Below are positions 7,422-14,683 of a stretch of DNA of 29,531 bases, piece after piece. The stretch's first letter is position 1; each line of letters begins with the position of its first letter. The stretch lies in the NCBI GenBank assembly GCA_046728155.1, contig JBKPDY010000103.1:1-29531 (forward strand), read 5' to 3'. A model generated the notes under the pieces. The model was not told where the DNA came from and did not search any database. It saw nothing but the letters and a program-made list of their open reading frames with translations. Source of the stretch: CAWDLX01 sp046728155. GTDB lineage: Bacteria; Actinomycetota; Actinomycetes; Mycobacteriales; Micromonosporaceae. Made by a program: the position numbers and the translations under genes.

Positions 7422-7985
7422 GCGGATCGGCATACTCAGGGACAGCCCGTTCGGGCCGCTCATATTTACCTTCACTGTGGCGGTGGCCGTGTCGCCCTGC
7501 TCGGTCACGTCGGTGACCTCGGCGGTGACCGTCGCCGGGAACTTCGCGAGTGGATTGTCGGTACCGGAGACCTGATCCGCCAGGCGAGCGCAAACCAAGT
7601 CCTTCGCGGCGGCGACATCGCCCCGCTTGGCGGCGTCGATGAATGCCTGCGCCACATCCTTCGGTGAGCCCGACGATCCGCCCGCGGCCAGGACGACCGC
7701 GACGACGACCGCGATGATGACGGCCGCCGCGGCGACTATCCCGATGATCAGCGGCCGGCGGTTCGGAGGCGGCGGCGCTGCGACCGGCGGCACAAGGCCA
7801 AAGGGCGCGGGAACCTCGCCGTACGGCGGCTGCGGCGGTCCCCACGGCTGCGGACCCTGCTGTGGCGGTGCCGCAGACGGCGGCGACCACGGCTGCGGAT
7901 CCTGCTGCGGCTGCGGCGCCCAGTCGTCCGGATCCTGCTGCGGCTGCGGCGCCCAGTCGTCCGGCCGCGGCGTCGGCTCGTTCAT
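7377..7985 (-). CDS. Proline/glutamine-rich one-pass membrane protein with DUF4878-like C-terminus
   Basis: The 202-residue product has a cytosolic tail of about 78 residues rich in Pro, Gln and Trp with repeats such as DDWAPQPQQDP. One transmembrane helix (about 79-102, IIGIVAAAAVIIAVVVAVVL) follows, then an external domain of about 95 residues. That domain begins PKDVAQAFIDAAKRGDVAAAKDLVC and ends GDWKVCL, resembling DUF4878/NTF2-like lipoprotein-type domains; its two cysteines may pair. ATG 7985 is used because it follows GGAGG by eight bases and begins the repeat region. Its 3' end overlaps glcF tail to tail by 45 bp. Function unknown; possibly an envelope-stress or binding protein. Confidence 0.82.
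   Translation of the reverse strand: MNEPTPRPDDWAPQPQQDPDDWAPQPQQDPQPWSPPSAAPPQQGPQPWGPPQPPYGEVPAPFGLVPPVAAPPPPNRRPLIIGIVAAAAVIIAVVVAVVLAAGGSSGSPKDVAQAFIDAAKRGDVAAAKDLVCARLADQVSGTDNPLAKFPATVTAEVTDVTEQGDTATATVKVNMSGPNGLSLSMPIRLPMVREHGDWKVCL
7897..7962. repeat. Perfect 33-bp tandem repeat, two copies
   Basis: Copies at 7897-7929 and 7930-7962 are identical and encode the duplicated 11-residue unit DDWAPQPQQDP in the membrane protein's tail. Perfect identity at DNA level suggests recent duplication and copy-number variability. Confidence 0.85.
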
Positions 7986-8291
7986 CCCAGCTCGCCTCCG
8001 CGTCGCCAAACTGCGCGTGGTCAGGTTCCCCGCAGGGTAGCGGAGCGGTGCAATTAGTCGTTCCGCCCGCGACCAGTGATCCAACAGAATATCGGGAACC
8101 TGCAGCGGGCTGAACACGTTCGATATTCTCTTGGATCTTCGAGGGCCGGCCGGCAGCATGGGCAGGGGTTGGCGGCCTTTGCCCGGATACGCCGGATACC
8201 CGGGATCCGCCGATACCCCGCATCACCGACCACCCACGTCGTCAGCCGCGGACTATTCTCGCGGACGCGTGACGATACGAATGGAGCGCCC
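7986..8291. other. Divergent 306-nt intergenic region
   Basis: It lies between the proline-rich membrane protein gene (minus) and the hydrolase gene (plus). It holds a 17-bp inverted repeat (8078-8137), a run of short related words around CGGATAC (8184-8219), and TATTCT at 8254-8259, a plausible -10 for the hydrolase. No gene is supported. Confidence 0.55.
8078..8137. repeat. 17-bp imperfect inverted repeat, 26-nt loop
   Basis: The left arm (8078-8094, GATCCAACAGAATATCG) and right arm (8121-8137) match in 16 of 17 positions when one is reverse-complemented. It is AT-richer than its surroundings. Both flanking genes read away from it, so it is not a simple terminator; operator, RNA structure or remnant of a small mobile element are possible. 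Confidence 0.7.
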
Positions 8292-9350
8292 GTGACATCA
8301 AGCCAAAGCGCCCCGGACCCGTCGTGGGCCGAGCCGGGGGTGGAACAAGTCGCGCCCGGGGTGTGGCGGATGCCGCTGGTGCTTCCGAACGACGGGCTCA
8401 AGGCCGTGAACGTCTACGCGCTACGTGACGGAGACGGCCTCACCTTCGTCGACGGTGGCTGGGCGCTCGACGCCGCTCGCCGGGCCCTCGCCGACGGTCT
8501 GGCCGAGATCGGGGCGGGGCTCGCCGACATCCGCCGGTTCCTGGTCACCCACGTCCACCGCGACCACTACACCAACGCTCTTGCCGTCCGCACGGAGTTC
8601 GGTACCCGGGTTCTGCTCGGGGCGGGCGAGCGGCCATCGGTCGAGCTGTTCTCCGGCGCCACCCCCGTGCGCTTCGAGCGCCAGTTCGACCGGTTGGACC
8701 GGGCCGGGGCGGGAACGCTCGCGGCTCGACTGCGGGCGCTCAGCGACAGCCGCAAGGAGGCGGTCCACCGGCTCGAGCACCCCGACGACTGGATCGCGGG
8801 AGGCGAACGCTTCCAGGTCGGTGACCGGAGACTTGAGGCGATCTCCACTCCCGGCCACACCCGGGGCCACGTCGTCTTCGCCGACCACGAGGCCGGGCTC
8901 CTGTTCGCGGGTGACCATGTGCTGCCGCACATCACGCCGTCGATCGGGTTCGAGGTCAACCCGCCGGTACTGGCGCTGCGCGACTACCTCGGGTCCCTCC
9001 GGATGGTCAGAGCCATGCCGGACATGCGTCTGCTGCCCGCCCATGGCCCGGTCGAGGAATCGGTGCACGCTCGGGTGGACGCCCTGCTCGCCCACCACGC
9101 CAAGCGGCTCGATGCCATGGCGCGGGTACTCCGAGCTGGCTGGCGTTCGCCCTACGAGGTGGCCCGGCAGGTCGGCTGGACCAGGCGTAACCGGCGGCTC
9201 GACGAGCTCGACCTGTTCAACCAGATGCTCGCCGTCTTCGAAACCGTCCTGCACCTCGATCTGCTCGTGGCTCAGGGAATCGCGGTCGCAAAGGAGTCCG
9301 GCGGCGTGGTTGAGTACGGCGTGAACGGCGGGATTCCGCTCTCGGCGTGA
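8292..9350 (+). CDS. Metallo-beta-lactamase-fold hydrolase
   Basis: The 352-residue protein has the metal site THVHRDHYTN (HxHxDH), then STPGHTRGHVVF (third His) and FAGDHVL (bridging Asp), and HGPVEE near the end of the hydrolase fold. The C-terminal 90 residues look like a winged-helix tail (ARVLRAGWRSPYEVARQVGW), as in LACTB2-like enzymes. Substrate could be a thioester, lactone or nucleic acid; none is indicated. GTG 8292 is chosen: GGAGCG lies four bases upstream and the residues that follow fit the family. An upstream extension to 8076 would cross the 3' half of the inverted repeat. It stands alone as a transcription unit. Confidence 0.88.
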   Translation: MTSSQSAPDPSWAEPGVEQVAPGVWRMPLVLPNDGLKAVNVYALRDGDGLTFVDGGWALDAARRALADGLAEIGAGLADIRRFLVTHVHRDHYTNALAVRTEFGTRVLLGAGERPSVELFSGATPVRFERQFDRLDRAGAGTLAARLRALSDSRKEAVHRLEHPDDWIAGGERFQVGDRRLEAISTPGHTRGHVVFADHEAGLLFAGDHVLPHITPSIGFEVNPPVLALRDYLGSLRMVRAMPDMRLLPAHGPVEESVHARVDALLAHHAKRLDAMARVLRAGWRSPYEVARQVGWTRRNRRLDELDLFNQMLAVFETVLHLDLLVAQGIAVAKESGGVVEYGVNGGIPLSA

Positions 9351-9418
9351 CAATTCCCAGGCTCCCGCTGACCGACCGGGTCGTACGATCGCAGGGCCGA
9401 CGACGGGGAGGAGACGGC

Positions 9419-9586
9419 ATGTCCGAGCCGACAGCGAGTGAGCATCGCAGGGCCGTCAGGCCCATTGCGGGGTCCCCGCGGAGACGTGGAGCGCGGCGGC
9501 GCTGCATCGGCGAGCGTGCGAGCCGAACAACGCGGCCCTTCGTGGGGTGGAAGGAGCGGAGCGAGCGCGGAGGCGAGGCTGCGTGA
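9419..9586 (+). CDS. Possible small Arg-rich ORF or leader upstream of ABC operon
   Basis: The ATG at 9419 follows a strong GGGGAGGAG ribosome site by six bases, and TACGAT (9384-9389) may be a -10. The 55-residue product is Arg-rich and unlike known families, and its second half is encoded by a dispersed repeat (9501-9549). Its TGA overlaps the ABC ATPase GTG as GTGA, so it could couple translation. The repeat origin and odd composition argue against a functional protein. Alternatively, the ribosome site is that of an ancestral ATPase start displaced by repeat insertion. Hairpins GGGCC-GTCA-GGCCC and GCGGGG-TC-CCCGC lie inside it. Confidence 0.35.
   Translation: MSEPTASEHRRAVRPIAGSPRRRGARRRCIGERASRTTRPFVGWKERSERGGEAA
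9501..9549 (+). repeat. Dispersed extragenic repeat, copy 1
   Basis: The 42-bp core 9508-9549 matches the reverse complement of 24819-24860 at 38 positions, and GCTGC(A/C)T extends the match on the left. Shared words include GCGAGCCGAACAACG and CTTCGTGGGGTG. The element is palindromic-looking and lies just upstream of the ABC ATPase start. A truncated relative may sit at 12132-12157. Confidence 0.8.
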
Positions 9587-10563
9587 CCGTGATCGAGGTG
9601 GCCGACCTGACCCGGACGTTCCGGTCGGGACGCGGCTTGGTCACCCGGCTACGGGGCCGACCGGCACGCGAGGTCAAGGCCGTTCGCGGGATCAGCTTCT
9701 CGGTCGAGCGCGGCGAGCTTTTCGGGTTGCTGGGCCCCAACGGCGCTGGCAAGACGACCACTATCAAGATGCTCATCACGCTGCTCCTGCCGACGTCGGG
9801 AGAGGCCCGCGTGCTGGGGCACGACGTCGTTCGCGATCCGCGCGAGGTTCGTCGGCGGGTCGGGTACGTCTTCGGCGGCGACAAGGGGCTCTACGACCGC
9901 CTCTCCGGTCGCGACAACCTGCGCTACTTTGCCGAACTGTACGCGGTGCCGCCGAGGGAGCAGGCACGTCGCATCGACGAGTTGTTGGAACTGGTCGGGC
10001 TCAAGGGGCGCGAACGGGAACGCGTGGAAGGGTACTCGCGCGGGATGCGGCAACGGTTGCACATCGCTCGCGGGCTGCTCCACAAGCCGCAGGTCCTCTT
10101 CCTCGACGAGCCGAGCATCGGCATCGACCCGGTGGGCGCCCGGGAGCTGCGGGCGACGGTGAAGACCCTGGTACGCAACGGAACGACGGTCCTCCTCACG
10201 ACCCACTACATGTTCGAGGCGGACGAGTTGTGCGATCGCATCGCGGTCATCGGCGCCGGCCGGATCATCGCCACCGGTACGCCGGATGGTCTCAAGCAGC
10301 GGGTGAGCACGGGCGGCGTGGTCGAGGTCGAGGTGTTCGGCGTGGCCGACGGTGTCGTCGGGGAGATCCGGCATGTGCCCGGCGTACGGGGTGTGGTGGT
10401 TGAGGAGCGCGGGCAGGCGCAGGTGCTTGTCGTACGGGCCGACGCGGGCGCGGATGTCGCACAGCCGATTCTGTCCTGTTTGGATGGTGTACGGGTGGGT
10501 CGGGTCGTCACCCGCGAGCCGACACTGGAGGACGCGTACGTCGAACTGGTGAGCACGGCGTGA
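9583..10563 (+). CDS. ABC transporter ATPase (ABC-2 / DrrA type)
   Basis: This 326-residue nucleotide-binding protein has Walker A GPNGAGKT (51-58), the variant signature YSRGMRQR (151-158, Arg replacing the second Gly of SGG), Walker B VLFLDEP (171-177) and H-loop TTHYM. The Q-loop region reads YVFGGDKGLYDRLS, lacking the usual Gln, as in a subgroup of daunorubicin-resistance-like ATPases. It should power the two membrane partners encoded next, probably exporting a drug, lipid or polymer. GTG 9583 is preferred over the earlier in-frame start at 9547 because it begins VTVIEVADLTRTF. Its stop overlaps the first permease as GTGA. Substrate unknown. Confidence 0.93.
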   Translation: MTVIEVADLTRTFRSGRGLVTRLRGRPAREVKAVRGISFSVERGELFGLLGPNGAGKTTTIKMLITLLLPTSGEARVLGHDVVRDPREVRRRVGYVFGGDKGLYDRLSGRDNLRYFAELYAVPPREQARRIDELLELVGLKGRERERVEGYSRGMRQRLHIARGLLHKPQVLFLDEPSIGIDPVGARELRATVKTLVRNGTTVLLTTHYMFEADELCDRIAVIGAGRIIATGTPDGLKQRVSTGGVVEVEVFGVADGVVGEIRHVPGVRGVVVEERGQAQVLVVRADAGADVAQPILSCLDGVRVGRVVTREPTLEDAYVELVSTA

Positions 10564-11333
10564 GCAACGTCCGCCTGGTCGCACTCCTGTGGTGGCTGCA
10601 ATTGAAGATTCGCAGCCGCTCGGCCTTCGACGGCCTGCTCTCGCTGCTCTGGCCGATGATCTTCGCGACAACGATCTTCCTGATGTACCGTTCGGGCGGC
10701 AATACCGGGCCGGCGTTGGTCTCCGCCGCGGTCGGCGCCGCCGTCATGGGAATCTGGTCATCGACGAGTACGACCGCCGCCTCCTCGTTGCAGTGGGAAC
10801 GTCGCCTCGGCACGCTCGAATTGCTGGTGGCCGCACCTCGACCGTTCCCGTTGCTCATCTTTCCGGTCACCCTGTCGATGACGACGATCGGTGGCTACAG
10901 CCTCGTCGCTACGCTGCTGTGGGGTCGGTTCGTCTTCGGCATCGACATCAGCGTGGCGCTGCCGTTCGCCTTCGTCGTGGCGGTCGCCGCCACCGTCCTC
11001 TCGACGGGATTGCTCGGTTTCCTGCTGGCGGTCACGTTCGTCCGCTACCGGACGGCCTGGGCTCTGGGTTCGGCCATCGAGATGCCGGTGTGGCTCATCT
11101 GCGGATTCATCGTGCCGCTCGGCCTGCTGCCCGGCTGGGTACATCCGATCTCCTGGGTGCTCGCACCCACGTGGGGGATGGCCGCCATCCGGGGTGCCGC
11201 CGAGGGCGGCGCGGTCCTCGGCAACATCGGTCTCTGCCTCGCCCTGGGCCTCGGGTACGGGCTCGCCGGCACGCTGCTCTCGGAGCGGCTGCTCGACTCG
11301 GCCCGCCGCAACGCATCGCTGGCGCTGACATGA
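10560..11333 (+). CDS. ABC-2 type transporter permease 1
   Basis: The 257-residue protein has about six hydrophobic segments (for example LLSLLWPMIFATTIFLMYR, AFVVAVAATVLSTGLLGFLL and a final IGLCLALGLGYGLAGTLL). The cytosolic loop SSLQWERRLGTLELLVAAPRP is typical of ABC-2 permeases. The region CGFIVPLGLLPGWVHPISWVLAPTWGMAAIRGA matches the conserved C-terminal part. Start GTG overlaps the ATPase stop, and its own TGA overlaps permease 2 (ATGA). With permease 2 it likely forms the two-subunit channel of the exporter. Confidence 0.9.
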   Translation: MSNVRLVALLWWLQLKIRSRSAFDGLLSLLWPMIFATTIFLMYRSGGNTGPALVSAAVGAAVMGIWSSTSTTAASSLQWERRLGTLELLVAAPRPFPLLIFPVTLSMTTIGGYSLVATLLWGRFVFGIDISVALPFAFVVAVAATVLSTGLLGFLLAVTFVRYRTAWALGSAIEMPVWLICGFIVPLGLLPGWVHPISWVLAPTWGMAAIRGAAEGGAVLGNIGLCLALGLGYGLAGTLLSERLLDSARRNASLALT

Positions 11334-12118
11334 GGTCGGCGGTGCGGCTGTTCCTGGTCGGCGGCCTGGTCAGCTACCGGGCGCTGTTCAACTGGCTCAA
11401 TCCCTGGATTCTCGTCCCCACCTTCGTGCTGAGCCCGTTGTTCCAGATCCTGCTGTTCGCGTACATCGGAAGGACCGCCGCCGTCGGTAGCGACGAGTTC
11501 TTTCTCATCGGAAACGCCGTCCAGTACGCCGCGATCCCCTGCCTGTTCGCGATGGGCTCGACCATCGCCGGCGAACGTCAGTGGGGAACATTGCCTCTGC
11601 TGCTTGCCTCTCCGGCGCGCCGGATCCCTCTCTTCCTCGGGCGCTCGCTGCCGGTGGTGGTCAACGCGTTCGGGGTGGCCGTGGTCGGACTCGCCGGTGG
11701 CGCACTGCTGCTGCGGGTACGCCTGCCGTGGGAGGTCCTTTCGCCGCTCGCGCTCGTCATCGCCGTCGCGACGTTCTCCTGCACCGGATTGGGACTGCTG
11801 ATGGCGGCGGTCGCTCTGCGGGTACGGGAAGAGGCGGTGCTCTCCAACGTCGTCTTCGGGACGCTGTTGATATTTGCCGGAGTCAACGTGGCTGTGGTCT
11901 CGTTGCCCGGTTGGATGCAGGCGATCTCGAACTGGTTGCCGCTCACCCACGGCATCGAAGCCGCCCGCACGGTGGCGGCTGGTGGGTCGATCGGCGACGT
12001 CGGAGGGCTTCTCGCCGCCGAAGCGGGGCTCGGCATGCTCTACGTCGTCGCCGGCTTGGCGCTGCTGCGCCTGCTCGAACGGGAGAGCCGGCGGCTCGCC
12101 ACCCTCGAAACGTACTGA
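11330..12118 (+). CDS. ABC-2 type transporter permease 2
   Basis: The 262-residue product is a second ABC-2 permease: six predicted membrane helices, the loop GERQWGTLPLLLASPARRIPLFLGR, and VVSLPGWMQAISNWLPLTHGIEAARTV near the end. An open frame extends back to 10589, but ATG 11330 overlaps the stop of permease 1 and begins the expected N-terminus RSAVRLFLVGGLVSYRALFNW. It is the last gene of the exporter operon. Two different permeases imply an asymmetric transporter. Confidence 0.9.
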   Translation: MRSAVRLFLVGGLVSYRALFNWLNPWILVPTFVLSPLFQILLFAYIGRTAAVGSDEFFLIGNAVQYAAIPCLFAMGSTIAGERQWGTLPLLLASPARRIPLFLGRSLPVVVNAFGVAVVGLAGGALLLRVRLPWEVLSPLALVIAVATFSCTGLGLLMAAVALRVREEAVLSNVVFGTLLIFAGVNVAVVSLPGWMQAISNWLPLTHGIEAARTVAAGGSIGDVGGLLAAEAGLGMLYVVAGLALLRLLERESRRLATLETY

Positions 12119-12160
12119 GCCGCCAAGGTCATGAGCGATGCGTGCGACTTCGTGGGGCAG

Positions 12161-12175
12161 TCACTCGAAGAGTGA
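12161..12175. terminator. Small hairpin at convergent gene ends
   Basis: TCACTC-GAA-GAGTGA is a perfect 6-bp stem that includes the stop codon of the minus-strand small membrane protein gene. It lies between that gene and the ABC permease ending at 12118. There is no U-tract, so termination is only suggested. Confidence 0.35.
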
Positions 12176-12439
12176 GTGCTGTTGCCCGCGTTCCTCATGG
12201 GCACGCTGCCGCCGGCGGAGTTGGATCACGATGATGTCCACGACGGCCGTCGCGGCGATGATGCCCGAGGCGATCGCCGCGACCGTCAGATGGATGAACA
12301 CAAACGCGACCGTCAGCGCGGCGAATGCGACCAGTCCGAAGATGGCCAGCACGAGGCGCAGGTTGAGCGCGGAGTACGGATGGCCGACCGTTCCCCGGGC
12401 TCGTCTGGGCTGTGCTCCGATGGGCATCGTCACCGCCAT
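12161..12439 (-). CDS. Small two-helix membrane protein (DUF6343-like)
   Basis: The 92-residue product has an Arg-rich N-terminus (RRARGTVGHPYSALNLRLVLAIFG), two transmembrane helices (about residues 29-48 and 50-70) and a charged tail RRRQRAHEERGQQHSLFE. It resembles small actinobacterial DUF6343-type proteins, whose role is unknown. The ATG at 12439 follows GGAG closely (only two bases), so the in-frame ATG four codons later is an alternative start. It diverges from the DUF2268 gene over 95 nt and converges with the ABC operon. Confidence 0.7.
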   Translation of the reverse strand: MAVTMPIGAQPRRARGTVGHPYSALNLRLVLAIFGLVAFAALTVAFVFIHLTVAAIASGIIAATAVVDIIVIQLRRRQRAHEERGQQHSLFE

Positions 12440-12502
12440 GTCTCCGCGCTCGACTCAACGATATTCGTTCCCGGCCCGACCCGCCCGACGAAATCGATTG
12501 CG

Positions 12503-12528
12503 GCTGACGCGACGTCAGCCCGTACGGT
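12503..12528 (+). promoter_or_regulatory. Palindrome plus -10 for leaderless DUF2268 gene
   Basis: GCTGACG-CGA-CGTCAGC (12503-12519) is a perfect 7-bp inverted repeat. It is followed by TACGGT (12523-12528) and, six bases on, the ATG at 12535. The palindrome occupies the -35/-10 spacer, an ideal repressor position. Confidence 0.55.
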
Positions 12529-12534
12529 CGGGGA

Positions 12535-13413
12535 ATGCGGATCACGGTCCACGACACCCTTACCCAGACCCGCGAACTGCTCGCCGCACCCCTCGCCCGA
12601 CGGCCGGAGTTGTTGCTCGAGATGCTCGCACCTGTTTTGCCGATGTACGGCTACGCGCCGGCGGGTCCGGTCGAGTCGCACCACCTGGGCAACGGGTTCA
12701 GGGTCGATGTCGACAAGGGCGACCTCTACCGCGAGGCCCTGGACCGGCTGGAGTCCGTCGACGCGCTGGGCCAGGTCGAGCGCTGCCTCCACGAGGGCAC
12801 GCAGCGTCAGGAGTCGGCCACCCCCCACCTGAAAGCCGCCGACGAGCTGCACGCCGTCCTCGTGCTCGGTGACCCGTCGGACCCGTTCTTCCTCAACGTC
12901 ACCGGTGGCTACTTCGGCATCGGCGGCTTCCCCGGCTACCTGAGCGTCACGGTCTGGCCCATGGACGCCAACGAACACAAGATCGGCTATTGTGCGGCGC
13001 ACGAGCTCAACCACAACTTGCGCTTCGCGAATGTGGCATGGAACCCCGCGAGGGTGACCGTCGGTGACCAGGTCATCAGCGAAGGACTGGCCGAAGCGTT
13101 CGTCCGGGAGCTCTACGGCGAGCAGGCGATGGGACCGTGGGGCGACCCAGCCAAGGGCGACGACGTGGCCTACCGGAAGGTCATCGGCGGGCTCGGCGTC
13201 ACCGGCATGCGTAACTTCGCGTCCTATGTGCACGGTGATGAAACGGCCAAGCGGATGGGTGGCGTGGCCGTCGGCCTGCCAACCGGTGCCGGCTACGTCG
13301 CGGGTCTGCGACTGGTGGACGCCCATCTGGCCACCGCCGGGCTGACCGCCTCGCAGAGCACCCTGCTGCCCGCAGCCGAGATCATCGAGAACGCTCTCGG
13401 CAGTCGGTCTTGA
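12535..13413 (+). CDS. DUF2268-type putative zinc-dependent protease
   Basis: The 292-residue soluble protein has HELNH (156-160), a HExxH zinc motif in the setting GYCAAHELNHNLRF. The downstream SEGLAEAFV (Glu 183 or 187) is the likely third ligand region, as in DUF2268 proteases. It has no signal peptide or membrane segment and so is expected in the cytosol. Translation appears to begin at the first base of the mRNA, six bases after TACGGT. A palindrome inside the promoter suggests control by a dedicated repressor. Substrate is unknown and proteolysis has rarely been shown for this family. Confidence 0.88.
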   Translation: MRITVHDTLTQTRELLAAPLARRPELLLEMLAPVLPMYGYAPAGPVESHHLGNGFRVDVDKGDLYREALDRLESVDALGQVERCLHEGTQRQESATPHLKAADELHAVLVLGDPSDPFFLNVTGGYFGIGGFPGYLSVTVWPMDANEHKIGYCAAHELNHNLRFANVAWNPARVTVGDQVISEGLAEAFVRELYGEQAMGPWGDPAKGDDVAYRKVIGGLGVTGMRNFASYVHGDETAKRMGGVAVGLPTGAGYVAGLRLVDAHLATAGLTASQSTLLPAAEIIENALGSRS

Positions 13414-13892
13414 CCTGTCTGCCGGCTTCGTCAAGGTGACGGCCGACTCATGATCGGCATTGCCGTACCGAACGCGTCGCTGACGAGCCTGTAGCAAGTC
13501 CTGGTTTCCCCTAGGGCCAAAGTCACTTTCGGGGAATGCCTCGGCGACAGCGCCTGCCGGCCCCATATCTACCTACTGGGAATCGATCGCATGATCGCCG
13601 TAACGGCATCAGACGCGCCGCCACACGCGACGTTTCTGGTGTTGGGACAGCGATCTTCGACCGCCTATCCCGGCATGTGAGACGCACACAGCCCTTTCAC
13701 GCAGCTCGGGGCGTCGATCTCGCAACGGCCCACGGGGAGACCATAGTTCGCGACGCTGCAACAGGCTTTGGGCCGCCACGCCGATCTTGCCTCAGCTGAG
13801 CGCAAACGTGCGGGAAAGTACTTGCCGAACCGGAAAGCAGTCTGCTAGCTTTCCAGACAGGCAAGTACTTTCGTGTACGCGAGGAGGGCACC
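13414..13892. other. 479-nt gene-free stretch
   Basis: It holds a weak hairpin (TTCCCC 13506-13511 with GGGGAA 13531-13536 and inner AAAG/CTTT), possibly the DUF2268 terminator. No recognisable gene follows until the palindromic promoter at 13815-13871. It is less GC-rich than its neighbours and the short frames inside (for example 13536-13799 plus) lack ribosome sites, so it may be a decayed gene. Confidence 0.5.
13815..13871 (+). promoter_or_regulatory. Nested palindromic promoter/operator of the winged-helix operon
   Basis: AAAGTACTTGCC (13815-13826) and its exact reverse complement GGCAAGTACTTT (13860-13871) flank a second inverted repeat, GGAAAGC (13832-13838) and GCTTTCC (13848-13854). 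Each outer arm holds the self-palindrome AAGTACTT. TTGCCG (13822-13827) and TAGCTT (13846-13851) could be -35 and -10, spaced 18. GAGGAGG precedes the start codon. The likely binder is the HTH protein encoded two genes on. Confidence 0.65.
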
Positions 13893-14375
13893 ATGAGCGA
13901 GCCGGTCCGTCCCGACGAGGCCGCCCAGGCATTGGCCGAGATCGGTCAGCGACACGAGCAGATGGTCGACACGGCGACCATCCCGAACTGGTACTGGTGG
14001 GCGATCGCCGCCCTCATGATCGGGTTCGCGGCCGCGGCCGACAGCCGGGTCGATTCCGTGACGGGTATCGCGGCGGCACTGTTCGCGATCGGCGTGGTCT
14101 CCCTGACGTTGCGGGTCGTCCTGGGCGGACTGCGCCGGGCACGTCTGCGCAACGACCTGCTCGGCGCGCGCGGGGTGGCGGCGATTCTCGGGTTCGTCGC
14201 CGTCGTGCTGGCCATATCGCTGCCGGTGGCCTTCATCCTCGACGCGATCGGTTACGGGCACCCGGCTCTGGTCGGGGTGGGCATCGGCGCACTCCTCCTC
14301 GCCGTCGGAGGCCCCCTCCTGATGCGGTATCTCCACGCGCTGATGATGGCCAACCAGGCTGGTGGCGCACGGTGA
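13893..14375 (+). CDS. Four-helix membrane protein of winged-helix operon
   Basis: The 160-residue protein has a short helical cytosolic start (EAAQALAEIGQRHEQMVDT), a Trp/Tyr-rich entry PNWYWWAIAALMIGF, and about four membrane helices, the last ending LLMRYLHALMM. Similar proteins are regularly encoded beside small PadR- or ArsR-like regulators in actinobacteria; no activity is known. GAGGAGGG precedes the ATG. Its TGA overlaps the regulator's GTG (GTGA). It may be the regulator's target or a sensor partner. Confidence 0.8.
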   Translation: MSEPVRPDEAAQALAEIGQRHEQMVDTATIPNWYWWAIAALMIGFAAAADSRVDSVTGIAAALFAIGVVSLTLRVVLGGLRRARLRNDLLGARGVAAILGFVAVVLAISLPVAFILDAIGYGHPALVGVGIGALLLAVGGPLLMRYLHALMMANQAGGAR

Positions 14376-14683
14376 CCAAGGCCAGGTTCGACGAGTTCGT
14401 CCACGCTCCGACGCGGCTGTCCATCGTCGCATTGCTGGCCGCGGCCGACTGGGCCGACTTCACGTTCATACGGGACAGCGTCGGCCTGAGTGACTCCGCG
14501 CTCTCCAAGCAACTGACCGCACTGGACGAGGCCGGCTACATCCAGATACGCAAGGGATTCGTGGGCAAGCGTCCGCGCACGTCAGCTCGTCTGACCGCGT
14601 TCGGCCGCGGGGCTTTCGAGCGCCATGTCGCCGCATTGCAGGAGATCGTCGCCCGGGCCGGCGCTTCGGTCCTACCCCGATGA
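14372..14683 (+). CDS. Winged-helix transcriptional regulator
   Basis: The 103-residue protein is a winged helix: FVHAPTRLSIVALLAAADWADFTFIRD, then the recognition region LSDSALSKQLTALDEAGYIQIRK, then the wing VGKRPRTSARLTAFGRGAFERHV. It belongs to the MarR/ArsR-like group with an added C-terminal helix and should bind DNA as a dimer. The GTG at 14372 overlaps the membrane-protein stop; the open frame extends upstream to 13787 without support. The AAGTACTT palindromes at the operon promoter are the obvious candidate site, implying autoregulation. Ligand unknown. Confidence 0.87.
   Translation: MTKARFDEFVHAPTRLSIVALLAAADWADFTFIRDSVGLSDSALSKQLTALDEAGYIQIRKGFVGKRPRTSARLTAFGRGAFERHVAALQEIVARAGASVLPR

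Noticed and set aside
7054..8226. 390-codon minus-strand frame overlapping the proline-rich membrane protein gene
   Set aside because: Runs through three unrelated units; low-complexity Ala/Gly/Arg product and a different frame from the supported gene.
8281..8295. Four-codon ORF overlapping the hydrolase GTG
   Set aside because: Its ATG overlaps the ribosome site region of the hydrolase gene; too short to distinguish from chance.
9438..10403. 321-codon plus frame over the ABC ATPase
   Set aside because: Out of frame with Walker A, signature and Walker B motifs that are intact in the 9583 frame.
13536..13799. 87-codon plus frame in the 479-nt gap
   Set aside because: No ribosome site, no recognisable domain; possibly gene debris but not supportable.
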